The notes under the pieces are model-generated. The model had not been told where the DNA came from. It did not search any database and saw only the letters and a program-made list of their open reading frames with translations. Of a stretch of DNA of 56,956 nucleotides, positions 9,157 through 17,109 are shown in pieces (position 1 is the first letter of the stretch; each line of letters begins with the position of its first letter). The DNA is from DASPJL01 sp035628645 (lineage in GTDB: Bacteria > Bacteroidota > Bacteroidia > Cytophagales > Cyclobacteriaceae): assembly GCA_035628645.1 (NCBI GenBank), contig DASPJL010000005.1, positions 1 to 56,956 of the forward strand, in the 5' to 3' direction. The position numbers and the translations under genes are program-made.

Positions 9157-9552
9157 ATCTTTATAGTTTAGAAATATAATGGGTCAAAAATAATGTATCT
9201 GTCCAAGCTTAATTGGGTGTAAAAACGGCAAGTTAAGGGGTGGATTATGACATTGTTTACATGTTTGTGGCATTTAAAAATATATTTAAACTGTATGGAG
9301 TCGCATGCAAACCTTCCATAGTAAAACTGTGAATATTAAAATAATTGATATAACTTTGCAGCCTTTATGAATAAAATAATCTTCAGATCAACTCCTACTC
9401 CCCCCTGATCAGGCTTTTGGCCTTGCTTCATTAACATTTTCAAAATTTTATTAATAAAATCCTTTGTCGAATTCACAAAAGAGAGAAGTCTGCTTATAAG
9501 TCATTTATCCTGACCCAGTAAAAAAAACATCATTTAGTAACAAGTACAATCA
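9157..9552. other. Intergenic region between VOC gene and SulP gene
   Basis: About 400 bases between divergent genes, so it must hold both promoters. A TAACTTTG word at 9351-9358 fits the Bacteroidota -7 consensus TAnnTTTG on the plus strand, but no clear -33 TTG is at the right distance, so I do not call it a promoter. I see no ORF or repeat. Confidence 0.4.
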
Positions 9553-11094
9553 ATGACCAAATACTTTAACTTATTCGACTTTTCACAGAAAGTTGATTTC
9601 AAAACAGAAATTCTTTCCGGCTTAACTGTTGCACTTGCTTTAATACCAGAAGCTGTTGCTTTTTCTTTAATTGCAGGATTATCCCCTCTTACTGGCTTAT
9701 ATGCAGCATTTTCTATGGGACTGATTACCTCTATATTGGGAGGAAGGCCAGGAATGATTTCCGGTGCGACCGGGGCAGTTGCGGTAGTCCTTGTTTCTTT
9801 AGCTATTTCCCATGGCGTGGAATATGTTTTTGCCACAGTCGTACTTGCCGGGATTATTCAAATCCTTGCGGGGGTGTTACGATTGGGTAAATTTATACGT
9901 CTCGTTCCCCATCCTGTAATGTTTGGCTTTGTAAACGGGTTGGCCATCATTATCTTTCTCTCCCAGCTGGATCAGTTCAAAGTTCCGGGTAGCGCGGGCG
10001 AATTAACCTGGATGACAGGCGCATCCTTATATTTAATGATAGGCCTTGTCTTACTGACTATGCTAATTATTTGGGGATTACCAAAATTAACTAAAGTGGT
10101 TCCCTCTTCACTGGTTGCCATTCTTGTAGTTGCAGCCATTGTAATCGGATTTAATATTGATACAAAAACGGTGGGCGACATAGCATCTATTCAAGGCGGA
10201 TTTCCTCCTTTCCATATTCCTGTTGTTTCTTTTACACTTGAAACGTTCCAGGTCATTTTACCTTATGCAGTAATTATGGCAGGTGTCGGATTAATAGAAA
10301 GCCTGCTTACCTTAAATTTAATTGATGAAATTACTGAGACCCGCGGCAGGGGTAATAAAGAATGTGTGGCACAAGGAACAGCTAATTTTGTTACTGGTTT
10401 CTTTTCGGGTATGGGAGGATGTGCTATGATAGGACAAAGTCTAATTAATATTTCATCAGGTGCCAGGGCTAGATTATCAGGAATTGTTGCCGCTGTGATG
10501 CTGCTGGTTTTTATCATGGTTGGTGCAGGCTTAATAGAACAATTACCCATGGCTGCTCTTACGGGCGTGATGATTATGGTTTCCATCGGTACTTTTGAAT
10601 GGGCAAGCTTTAAAATGATTGGCCGGATGCCGATGCATGATGTTTTTGTAGGTATTCTTGTGGCAGCCATTACAGTATTGTTGCACAACCTTGCTTTAGC
10701 AGTATTTATTGGCGTTGTTATTTCAGCCCTTGTTTTTGCCTGGGAAAACGCCAAACGAATAAGAGCAAAGAAATATATTGATGATAAAGGGGTAAAACAT
10801 TATGAATTAATGGGCCCGCTTTTCTTCGGCTCCATTACCACCTTTAATGAAAAATTTGACGTACTCAATGACCCACAGGAGGTAATAATTGACTTTTCGG
10901 AGTGCAGAGTTACAGATATGTCAGCTATCGAAGCGTTAAATAAAATAACAGAACGATATCAAAAAGTGGGCAAAAAGCTTCATCTAAAGCATTTAAGCCC
11001 TGATTGCAGAAAATTACTTCATAATGCGAATGAAGTAATTGATGTAAATATTTTAGAAGATCCAACTTATAAATTACCGGTTGAAAAAGTTTAA
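9553..11094 (+). CDS. SulP-family anion transporter with STAS domain
   Basis: A 513-residue inner-membrane transporter of the SulP/SLC26 family. The hydrophobic part covers about residues 20-400 with roughly a dozen membrane segments. Family signatures are ILSGLTVALALIPEAVAFSLI, PLTGLYAAFSMGLI and the glycine-rich ISGATGAVAVVL. A STAS domain occupies about residues 415-510, including EVIIDFSECRVTDMSAIEAL. Bacterial SulP proteins carry sulfate, bicarbonate or C4-dicarboxylates; the anion cannot be chosen here because no partner gene is adjacent. It is monocistronic. Confidence 0.92.
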   Translation: MTKYFNLFDFSQKVDFKTEILSGLTVALALIPEAVAFSLIAGLSPLTGLYAAFSMGLITSILGGRPGMISGATGAVAVVLVSLAISHGVEYVFATVVLAGIIQILAGVLRLGKFIRLVPHPVMFGFVNGLAIIIFLSQLDQFKVPGSAGELTWMTGASLYLMIGLVLLTMLIIWGLPKLTKVVPSSLVAILVVAAIVIGFNIDTKTVGDIASIQGGFPPFHIPVVSFTLETFQVILPYAVIMAGVGLIESLLTLNLIDEITETRGRGNKECVAQGTANFVTGFFSGMGGCAMIGQSLINISSGARARLSGIVAAVMLLVFIMVGAGLIEQLPMAALTGVMIMVSIGTFEWASFKMIGRMPMHDVFVGILVAAITVLLHNLALAVFIGVVISALVFAWENAKRIRAKKYIDDKGVKHYELMGPLFFGSITTFNEKFDVLNDPQEVIIDFSECRVTDMSAIEALNKITERYQKVGKKLHLKHLSPDCRKLLHNANEVIDVNILEDPTYKLPVEKV

Positions 11095-11192
11095 CCAGCT
11101 AATTTTGAAGTTATAGCCGGCTTAAAAAATTGCTACTACTTAGGTGGAAAAGATTCATTACAGAGAGGTTAGCCAACTATTTTTGAGTTTCA

Positions 11193-11243
11193 CGAATCCA
11201 AAGGAATCATATATAAATCCTTTTATCATCCCCTTTGGGTTCG
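11193..11243. repeat. Inverted repeat downstream of SulP gene
   Basis: Arms CGAATCCAAAGG (11193-11204) and CCTTTGGGTTCG (11232-11243) pair with one mismatch around a 27-base loop. No T-tract follows, so it is not a classic terminator. It lies about 100 bases after the SulP stop and 270 bases before the PadR gene, in a 425-base gap that otherwise holds only the promoter below. Confidence 0.5.
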
Positions 11244-11397
11244 TATATACATTTTGAATCCTTTCACAATTAACCTTCTGATAATATCAACACCTTTAAG
11301 CTCAGCAGAAGAAAATAATCTATTTCTTCATTAACCGACCCCTTTCTACCACTCATCCCTTTTTTTCCTAAGTTAAAAACATTTTCTCTAAAGTACC

Positions 11398-11428
11398 TTG
11401 CATCGCATAGTACCTGTTTATATATTTG
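11398..11428 (+). promoter_or_regulatory. Candidate Bacteroidota promoter for padR-pspC operon
   Basis: TTG (11398-11400), a 20-base spacer and TATATTTG (11421-11428) match the phylum's -33 TTG / -7 TAnnTTTG consensus. It is 91 bases upstream of the PadR start, leaving a 5' leader where self-regulation by PadR could occur. Confidence 0.55.
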
Positions 11429-11519
11429 TACCAAGATCAAAAACTCAAAACTTAAAAACCAAATGGCGCTAAGGTCATTAACTCAAAATAAAATAGGAAG
11501 ACATTTTAAACGATGAAAA

Positions 11520-11855
11520 ATGGATTTAGAAAATACACAGGTGCAAATGAGGAAGGGTATCCTCGAATTCTGCATACTGCATATTATTTCACGAGGTGAA
11601 GTATATGCGTCTGATATGTTAACAGAACTGACTTCGGCAAAAATCATAGTTGTGGAAGGCACCCTTTACCCTCTCCTTACCAGATTAAGAAAATCAGGTT
11701 TGGTAGATTATAAATGGGTAGAATCACTTTCTGGTCCTCCGAGAAAATACTATACACTTACCCCGGAAGGCAAGCTTTTTCTTGACAATCTCCAAAATAC
11801 ATGGGATGAACTGGTAGAATCAACTAATAAAATAACTTTAAAAAACGACAATTAA
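11520..11855 (+). CDS. PadR-family transcriptional regulator
   Basis: A 111-residue winged-helix repressor. The PadR pattern is plain: QMRKGILEFCILHIISRGEVYASDML, then EGTLYPLLTRLRKSGLV and PPRKYYTLTPEGKLFL (recognition helix and wing), and a short C-terminal dimerisation helix. The stop is 31 bases before the PspC-domain gene, and PadR-PspC pairs of this kind are common in Bacteroidota, so this protein probably controls the membrane protein. An ATG at 11513 is out of frame, so the start at 11520 is preferred. Confidence 0.9.
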   Translation: MDLENTQVQMRKGILEFCILHIISRGEVYASDMLTELTSAKIIVVEGTLYPLLTRLRKSGLVDYKWVESLSGPPRKYYTLTPEGKLFLDNLQNTWDELVESTNKITLKNDN

Positions 11856-11886
11856 AACTCTTGAAAACAACTAAAATACTACGCTC

Positions 11887-14874
11887 ATGAAAAAGAACAT
11901 TAGTATAAATATTAGCGGCGTGATCTTCCACATTGAGGAGGATGGCTACGATCAGTTAAAAAACTACCTGGATTCAATAAGTATATATTTTTCCTCTTTT
12001 GAAGATAACAAGGAAATCATTGCGGATATAGAAAACCGTATCGCAGAAATTTTTTACTCCAAACTAAATGAAACCAAACAGGTAATCACCTCAGAAGACG
12101 TAGTTGCGCTTATCGCTACTATGGGAACCATCTCCGACTTCCAGGCCATTGAAGAAGAGGAGGACAAAGCAACAGACTCCTCTTATCGTCAGTCTTCTGG
12201 TGCACACGCTGCTTCAGATGCTTCTTCCCAAACTCATGCCGGATCCAAGAGATTATACAGAGACACTAAAAGAAAACTCCTCGGAGGTGTAGCTGCTGGT
12301 ATCGCCAATTATCTCATGATCGATCCTTTATGGATAAGGTTATTAATTGTGGCTTTATTTTTCGGCATCTTCTTCGTACCGGAAATGTCTGGTTTCACAG
12401 CCATCGCCTATTTTATACTGTGGATTGTTTTGCCTGAAAGAGAAATCCTGGAAGAAAATGAAAAGGTTAAGAAACTATTCAGAAACCCTGAAGAAAGGGT
12501 AATAGGAGGTGTTTGTAGCGGAATAGCCGCTTATTTTGGCGCAGATGTAATCCTGATCAGGTTGCTTTTTGTAATAGGGATTTTCCTTGGAGGATCTACC
12601 ATTGTCTTATACCTTATCCTTTGGATCATCACTCCGGAGGCCCGGACCCTTACGGAACGAATGAAGATGCAGGGCGAACCTGTTACGCTGTCCAACATTG
12701 AGCAAAATATAAAAAAAAACCTAAACGTTAAGGAAGACGAGGATGAAAATGTCCTGACTAAAATTCTGCTCTTTCCATTCCGGGTAATTGCAGTAGTTTT
12801 TACTGCCATAGGTAAAATGTTAGGACCTTTATTGATCTTCATAGGTCAATTTGTAAGGATCCTGGTAGGTATTCTATTAATCTTTTTTCCGGTTATTTTA
12901 TTGATTGCTTTCCTAGGTATTGCCGGTAGTGCATTTGGATGGATCGCCGGATTTGGCTTTATGGACCAAAACCTATTTCCTTTTGAAGTATTGATCAATG
13001 GACTTCCAAAATATGCGGTCGTTGCTGTCACGCTGGTAGCGATTATACCACTGATCGCCCTCGTAATAATAGGCGCTTCATTGCTGGCCAAAAGAAGACT
13101 TTTTCACCCTGCCATGAATTGGAGCCTTGGAGGATTAATGATCCTGGCTGTACTAATTGCTGCATTTGCAATCCCCGCTTATCTAAATGACTTTAAAAGA
13201 GAAGGAAAGTACGAAGAGGAGAAGATTTATACTATTCCGGCAAAAACGCTCATTCTAAAGGCTAACCCCAATAACGATGTAGAATACAACAAGGTAGATG
13301 TTATTCTTCGCGGACATGATGGAGAGGGCGTGAAGGTGGTTGAGAAATTCAGGGCAAGAGGATCTTCTAGAAAAGATGCTGCACAAAACGCCCAAATGAT
13401 CTCCTACCGGTATACTCAGGAAGACTCCACTTTCACATTTGACTGGAACTTTCAATTTGAGGAAGAAGCGGCTTTCAAAGGCCAAAGCCTGGACATCTTT
13501 GTTTATATTCCTTATGGAAAAGAATTCATAATTGGGGAAGATCTTGGAGAAGTACTCCGGTCACATAATTACTTTGGAATTCATGAGGTAGAAGGAAATA
13601 AATGGGTAGCCGAAAGAGAAGGTATGAAATGTCTTACCTGCCCGGAAGGTGACGACGATTTCAACTTTTATAGAGATGATGAGTTCGACTTTCATAGTGA
13701 CGACAACTTTAATTTTCATTTTGATAGCGATGAATATAAATCAATAGACAAAGACGACAATAACGTTATCCAGGCAGAAGATTACCACTCCAGTCATGGC
13801 GTTGAGACAGAAAACACTTCAGACATCGGAGGTGGACAAAACCTTGGATATATAAATTCCGACGACTGGATCTCTTATAGAATTGATGTACCAGCAACCT
13901 CGACATATCTCATACGATACCGGGTGTCCAGCCAGGATGGCGAAGGCAGGATCAGGCTTGAAAGCTTAGGCGGAGCATCAGCGTATGGCGCTATTTCCAT
14001 TCCTCACACCGGCGATTGGCAAAACTGGAAAACCATTGCTCATAAAGTGGAGCTTAAAAAAGGAAAACAGGAAATCATACTTGTAGCAGAGGAAGGTGGA
14101 TTCAATATCAATTGGCTCAGTATTACTTCGGGTGAAGCCGGCTTTACAAGCAACATAAGTCCCGACGAACTTGAAGAAGATAAATACGACAACAACTGGT
14201 TGAGCCGAAGTTTATTTAATAAAAGCTCTGATACTGACGCGTCCGAAAAATCCCAAACCTATAATTTCGCTGATTTCACCGGCTTAAGTGTGAGTGGATT
14301 TTTTATAATTAATGTAATGCAAGGGAATGAATACAAAGTCAAACTTACGGGAAATCAGAGAGACCTTGAAGACATAGAAGTTAAAGTACAGAACAACGAC
14401 CTGGAAATAGATTTAAAATCAGATGAGAATAACTGGACTGGTAAAAATCATAGAGTAAAAATCGATGTAGTGATGCCAACACTTAATGAAATTGATTTTA
14501 ACGGACTGACCAATTCTAACATCACAGGATTCAAATCTGACTTCTTTAAAGTAAACCTTAACGGAGCAGCAACCTCCTCTTTAAATATCATGGCTAATAA
14601 TCTTGACATGGATATTTCAGGAGGGGCGCATGTAAAACTCCGGGGACAGGCAAATTATGCCAAAGCCGAACTAAACGGAGCAACCCATTTTGAAGGCTTT
14701 GATTTTAAAATCAAAGAGGGAGAATTTGATATTTCCGGCGCCAGCGCAACTAAACTTTTTGTTACGGACTATCTTAAAATTGATGCCGAAGGGCCTTGCG
14801 ATATCCGGTATAAAGGAGATCCAAAGCTGGTGGAACATACCGCCTTCTTAAGCAAAATCAGAAGGGAGGATTAA
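11887..14874 (+). CDS. PspC-domain membrane protein with embedded CBM6-like module and C-terminal DUF2807 domain
   Basis: A 995-residue protein with an unusual layout. Residues 1-95 form a small cytoplasmic domain with a repeated acidic helix. Two PspC domains follow at about 121-184 (KRKLLGGVAAGIANYL) and 195-251 (ERVIGGVCSGIAAYFG). More membrane segments lie at about 295-433. Residues 440-585 are beta-rich and extracytoplasmic, then comes an Asp/Phe-rich linker (590-620). Residues 625-750 look like a CBM6 module (VIQAEDYHSSHGVE, INSDDWISYRIDVPATSTYL). Residues about 790-985 are a DUF2807/GIN-type repeat beta-helix. PspC proteins serve in envelope-stress responses; the CBM6-like part suggests binding to a glycan. 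It is cotranscribed with padR. Confidence 0.88.
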   Translation: MKKNISINISGVIFHIEEDGYDQLKNYLDSISIYFSSFEDNKEIIADIENRIAEIFYSKLNETKQVITSEDVVALIATMGTISDFQAIEEEEDKATDSSYRQSSGAHAASDASSQTHAGSKRLYRDTKRKLLGGVAAGIANYLMIDPLWIRLLIVALFFGIFFVPEMSGFTAIAYFILWIVLPEREILEENEKVKKLFRNPEERVIGGVCSGIAAYFGADVILIRLLFVIGIFLGGSTIVLYLILWIITPEARTLTERMKMQGEPVTLSNIEQNIKKNLNVKEDEDENVLTKILLFPFRVIAVVFTAIGKMLGPLLIFIGQFVRILVGILLIFFPVILLIAFLGIAGSAFGWIAGFGFMDQNLFPFEVLINGLPKYAVVAVTLVAIIPLIALVIIGASLLAKRRLFHPAMNWSLGGLMILAVLIAAFAIPAYLNDFKREGKYEEEKIYTIPAKTLILKANPNNDVEYNKVDVILRGHDGEGVKVVEKFRARGSSRKDAAQNAQMISYRYTQEDSTFTFDWNFQFEEEAAFKGQSLDIFVYIPYGKEFIIGEDLGEVLRSHNYFGIHEVEGNKWVAEREGMKCLTCPEGDDDFNFYRDDEFDFHSDDNFNFHFDSDEYKSIDKDDNNVIQAEDYHSSHGVETENTSDIGGGQNLGYINSDDWISYRIDVPATSTYLIRYRVSSQDGEGRIRLESLGGASAYGAISIPHTGDWQNWKTIAHKVELKKGKQEIILVAEEGGFNINWLSITSGEAGFTSNISPDELEEDKYDNNWLSRSLFNKSSDTDASEKSQTYNFADFTGLSVSGFFIINVMQGNEYKVKLTGNQRDLEDIEVKVQNNDLEIDLKSDENNWTGKNHRVKIDVVMPTLNEIDFNGLTNSNITGFKSDFFKVNLNGAATSSLNIMANNLDMDISGGAHVKLRGQANYAKAELNGATHFEGFDFKIKEGEFDISGASATKLFVTDYLKIDAEGPCDIRYKGDPKLVEHTAFLSKIRRED

Positions 14875-14971
14875 TAGAGATAAGACTTAAGCATATAGAT
14901 TTAAGATGATAGATATAAGACGCAAGATTTTTAGATGAACTCCTTTACTTCCCTACTTCCATCCTATCTTC

Positions 14972-15712
14972 CTACTTCCTTACTAAATCCGTATACCAAA
15001 ATCCTGATTCTGCAGGTTTAGCGTCTGAATTATTGCAGTTGTAAGAAGAAGTACTGGAATCTTTTGGAGTTGCATAGCTTCTATAAACAGTTTCGCCAAT
15101 TTCAATAGGAATAGGTTCTTTATAAATAGGCCCATCAAAGACAAAGGAATGATATTCTCCATTTTCGCCGGCGGGGTCCACATTTGCAGGTAAATCTTTG
15201 ACAAGTTCCTTGTCTATTATTCTTCCTGCGAAGCTTTTATCCAAATACTTCTCATTGACACATACGATTATTGATTTAAATCCCAGATCAATAAATTCAT
15301 GGACCAGCTTAGTAGTGTCCATTTTCCACAAAGGGAAAACAGCTTTAAAACCGAGACCTTCTAATCTATTTTCCCTGTATTTCCTTAAATCTTCTAAAAA
15401 AATATCCCCAAAAATAGAATTGGTTATGGCCCGGTTTTTTAATTCCTTAAAAGTTTTCTCCATCTCCTGTTCATAAACCTCCATGGTAGGCATTTCAGGA
15501 AGTTGGACTTTCAGCAGAGGAAGATTTAAATTTTCGGCTTGGAGATCAAGAAGTTCCTCTCTTACGCCATGCATGGAAATTCTATGATATTTACTGTTAA
15601 GGGTCGTCAATAAGCATTGCACATCAAACGTTTTTGTTTCCAGCACCTTATAAAGACAGAGGGCGGAATCTTTTCCGCCACTCCAGTTAAAAACCGATTT
15701 AGTATTTGTCAA
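14972..15712 (-). CDS. Dph6/MJ0570-like ATP-binding protein
   Basis: A 246-residue protein of the diphthine-ammonia ligase family. The PP-loop FNWSGGKDSALCLYKVL at residues 8-24 binds ATP, and the family stretches EELLDLQAENLNLPLLKVQLP and NSIFGDIFLEDLRKYRENRL follow. In eukaryotes and archaea Dph6 amidates diphthine on EF-2. Bacteria have no diphthamide, so this homologue probably acts on another carboxylate; the substrate is unknown. It starts 31 bases after the PorP-SPOR gene and may be read through from it. The 97 bases before it toward pspC hold degenerate AGATATAAGA-like and CTACTTCC-like short repeats. Confidence 0.8.
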   Translation of the reverse strand: MTNTKSVFNWSGGKDSALCLYKVLETKTFDVQCLLTTLNSKYHRISMHGVREELLDLQAENLNLPLLKVQLPEMPTMEVYEQEMEKTFKELKNRAITNSIFGDIFLEDLRKYRENRLEGLGFKAVFPLWKMDTTKLVHEFIDLGFKSIIVCVNEKYLDKSFAGRIIDKELVKDLPANVDPAGENGEYHSFVFDGPIYKEPIPIEIGETVYRSYATPKDSSTSSYNCNNSDAKPAESGFWYTDLVRK

Positions 15713-15743
15713 GCTTTCCTGAGATTTTGAAAGCCAAATTTAT

Positions 15744-17090
15744 CTATTCTACTGTCATTATCCATGCTTTTTCGAATCCTTCCAGTTGACGTACATCATA
15801 AGTCTCGGACCTTGCATCATCCACATCCTGGTATTGAGACAGGTAAACATAATACATTCCTGATTTAGAACTATATCCGATATTGGTATTGAAACCCGTT
15901 GCTTTTAATTGTTTTTGGAAGTTTTCTGAATTCCTTACCATTTTAAATACACCAACTACCACATAGTTACCTTCTTTTAATTCTAATGGATGTGTACTCT
16001 CCTTTTCCTCAATCTTCTTTTCCTCGATCTTCACTTCAGGCTCTGGTTCTGTTAATTCTTCTACTGGTGCAGGTGATGTTACAGGCTCTTCTACCTTTTC
16101 AACTTGAGGTGCTGGTTTTGGTTCTTCCTTCTTAACAGGTTCTTTTTTAACTTCAGCTGTTTTTATTTCTTTAATAATAGATTTCTTCTTAGGTTTTGCA
16201 TTCTTATCCTTTCCAAACCTGATGCTTAACTGTAGCTCATGGGTACCACTGGTATATTGAGCTATTGAAGAAGTGGGTATTTCATAAGCATAGCCAAATT
16301 TAAAATTCTTAATATTTACTCCACCAAAGAAGGCTGCACCAAAATTCTGTCTGTAGGATCCTCCAACCCATACCAGGTTTTTGATATAAAATGTTCCCAA
16401 ACCCTCCCATTGCTGAGTTATACCTTCGCCCATTCTATAGAGCACATAGGGTTCAAATGCAAAACCACTGTAAGAAAAGTTAATCCTGTAACTGGCTGAG
16501 AATAAATTATAATGAAGCTGAGCATATCTTACATCCTTCAAATTAGCCTTTTCAAACACTTTATTATCAAAAAGTCGTGGAAGTGCAAATCCTAATTTTA
16601 AGCCCTTTAAATTATAGGCTACGCCAAACTGGCCATCCATAAAATAACTTGAACCCAACCTAGATATAACGACAGGGTCAGTTGAGCTCTGATCATTTAG
16701 AATAACCGGATCTAAAAAGTAATTACCTACTCCACCAGATAAACCAAATCTAAGGTTATGATTTTCACCTAGATCAACTCGGTAGCCAAAAGTAGCCATT
16801 AACGCCGATCTCCTGAGAAAAGCAGAAGTTTCGGAAGCAAACGAAAGTCCTAAAGCTACAGAAGTTTTAGTAGGATATTGGATATTAAGTGTAGTAGTGA
16901 TTGGTGCATCCTCAATCCCCATCCACTGTCTTCTATGAGTAGCGTTAGCTTCAACATAACCACTTGTACCGACAAATGCAGGATTTATCAAGAATGGGTT
17001 ATTAAAATACTGGTTATAAACGGGATAACCTTGAGCAAGAAGCTCTAGTGAAGATAGAACTAAAGCAAGTAATAGTATAACTTTTCTCAT
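15744..17090 (-). CDS. PorP/SprF-family T9SS outer-membrane protein with C-terminal SPOR domain
   Basis: A 448-residue protein. Residues 1-20 are a signal peptide (MRKVILLLALVLSSLELLAQ), and residues 21-295 show the PorP/SprF signature, starting with YPVYNQYFNNPFLINPAFVG and ending with GKDKNAKPKKK. A Pro/Glu/Lys-rich linker covers about 300-365, and residues 370-448 resemble a SPOR domain (NYVVVGVFKM, MYYVYLSQYQDVDDA). SprF-like proteins are outer-membrane beta-barrels required for secretion or attachment of type B T9SS substrates; SPOR domains bind peptidoglycan. It follows the type B hydrolase gene by 19 bases, so both are probably made together. Ordinary SprF proteins are about 100 residues shorter and lack SPOR. 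Confidence 0.88.
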   Translation of the reverse strand: MRKVILLLALVLSSLELLAQGYPVYNQYFNNPFLINPAFVGTSGYVEANATHRRQWMGIEDAPITTTLNIQYPTKTSVALGLSFASETSAFLRRSALMATFGYRVDLGENHNLRFGLSGGVGNYFLDPVILNDQSSTDPVVISRLGSSYFMDGQFGVAYNLKGLKLGFALPRLFDNKVFEKANLKDVRYAQLHYNLFSASYRINFSYSGFAFEPYVLYRMGEGITQQWEGLGTFYIKNLVWVGGSYRQNFGAAFFGGVNIKNFKFGYAYEIPTSSIAQYTSGTHELQLSIRFGKDKNAKPKKKSIIKEIKTAEVKKEPVKKEEPKPAPQVEKVEEPVTSPAPVEELTEPEPEVKIEEKKIEEKESTHPLELKEGNYVVVGVFKMVRNSENFQKQLKATGFNTNIGYSSKSGMYYVYLSQYQDVDDARSETYDVRQLEGFEKAWIMTVE

Positions 17091-17109
17091 AGCTGAATTT
17101 TTTACTAAA

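Noticed and set aside
9351..9358. TAACTTTG as the SulP promoter
   Set aside because: No -33 TTG at the right distance, so evidence is too weak.
14875..14971. AGATATAAGA-like and CTACTTCC-like short repeats as a CRISPR or array
   Set aside because: Units are irregular and lack spacers; they are simple low-complexity sequence.
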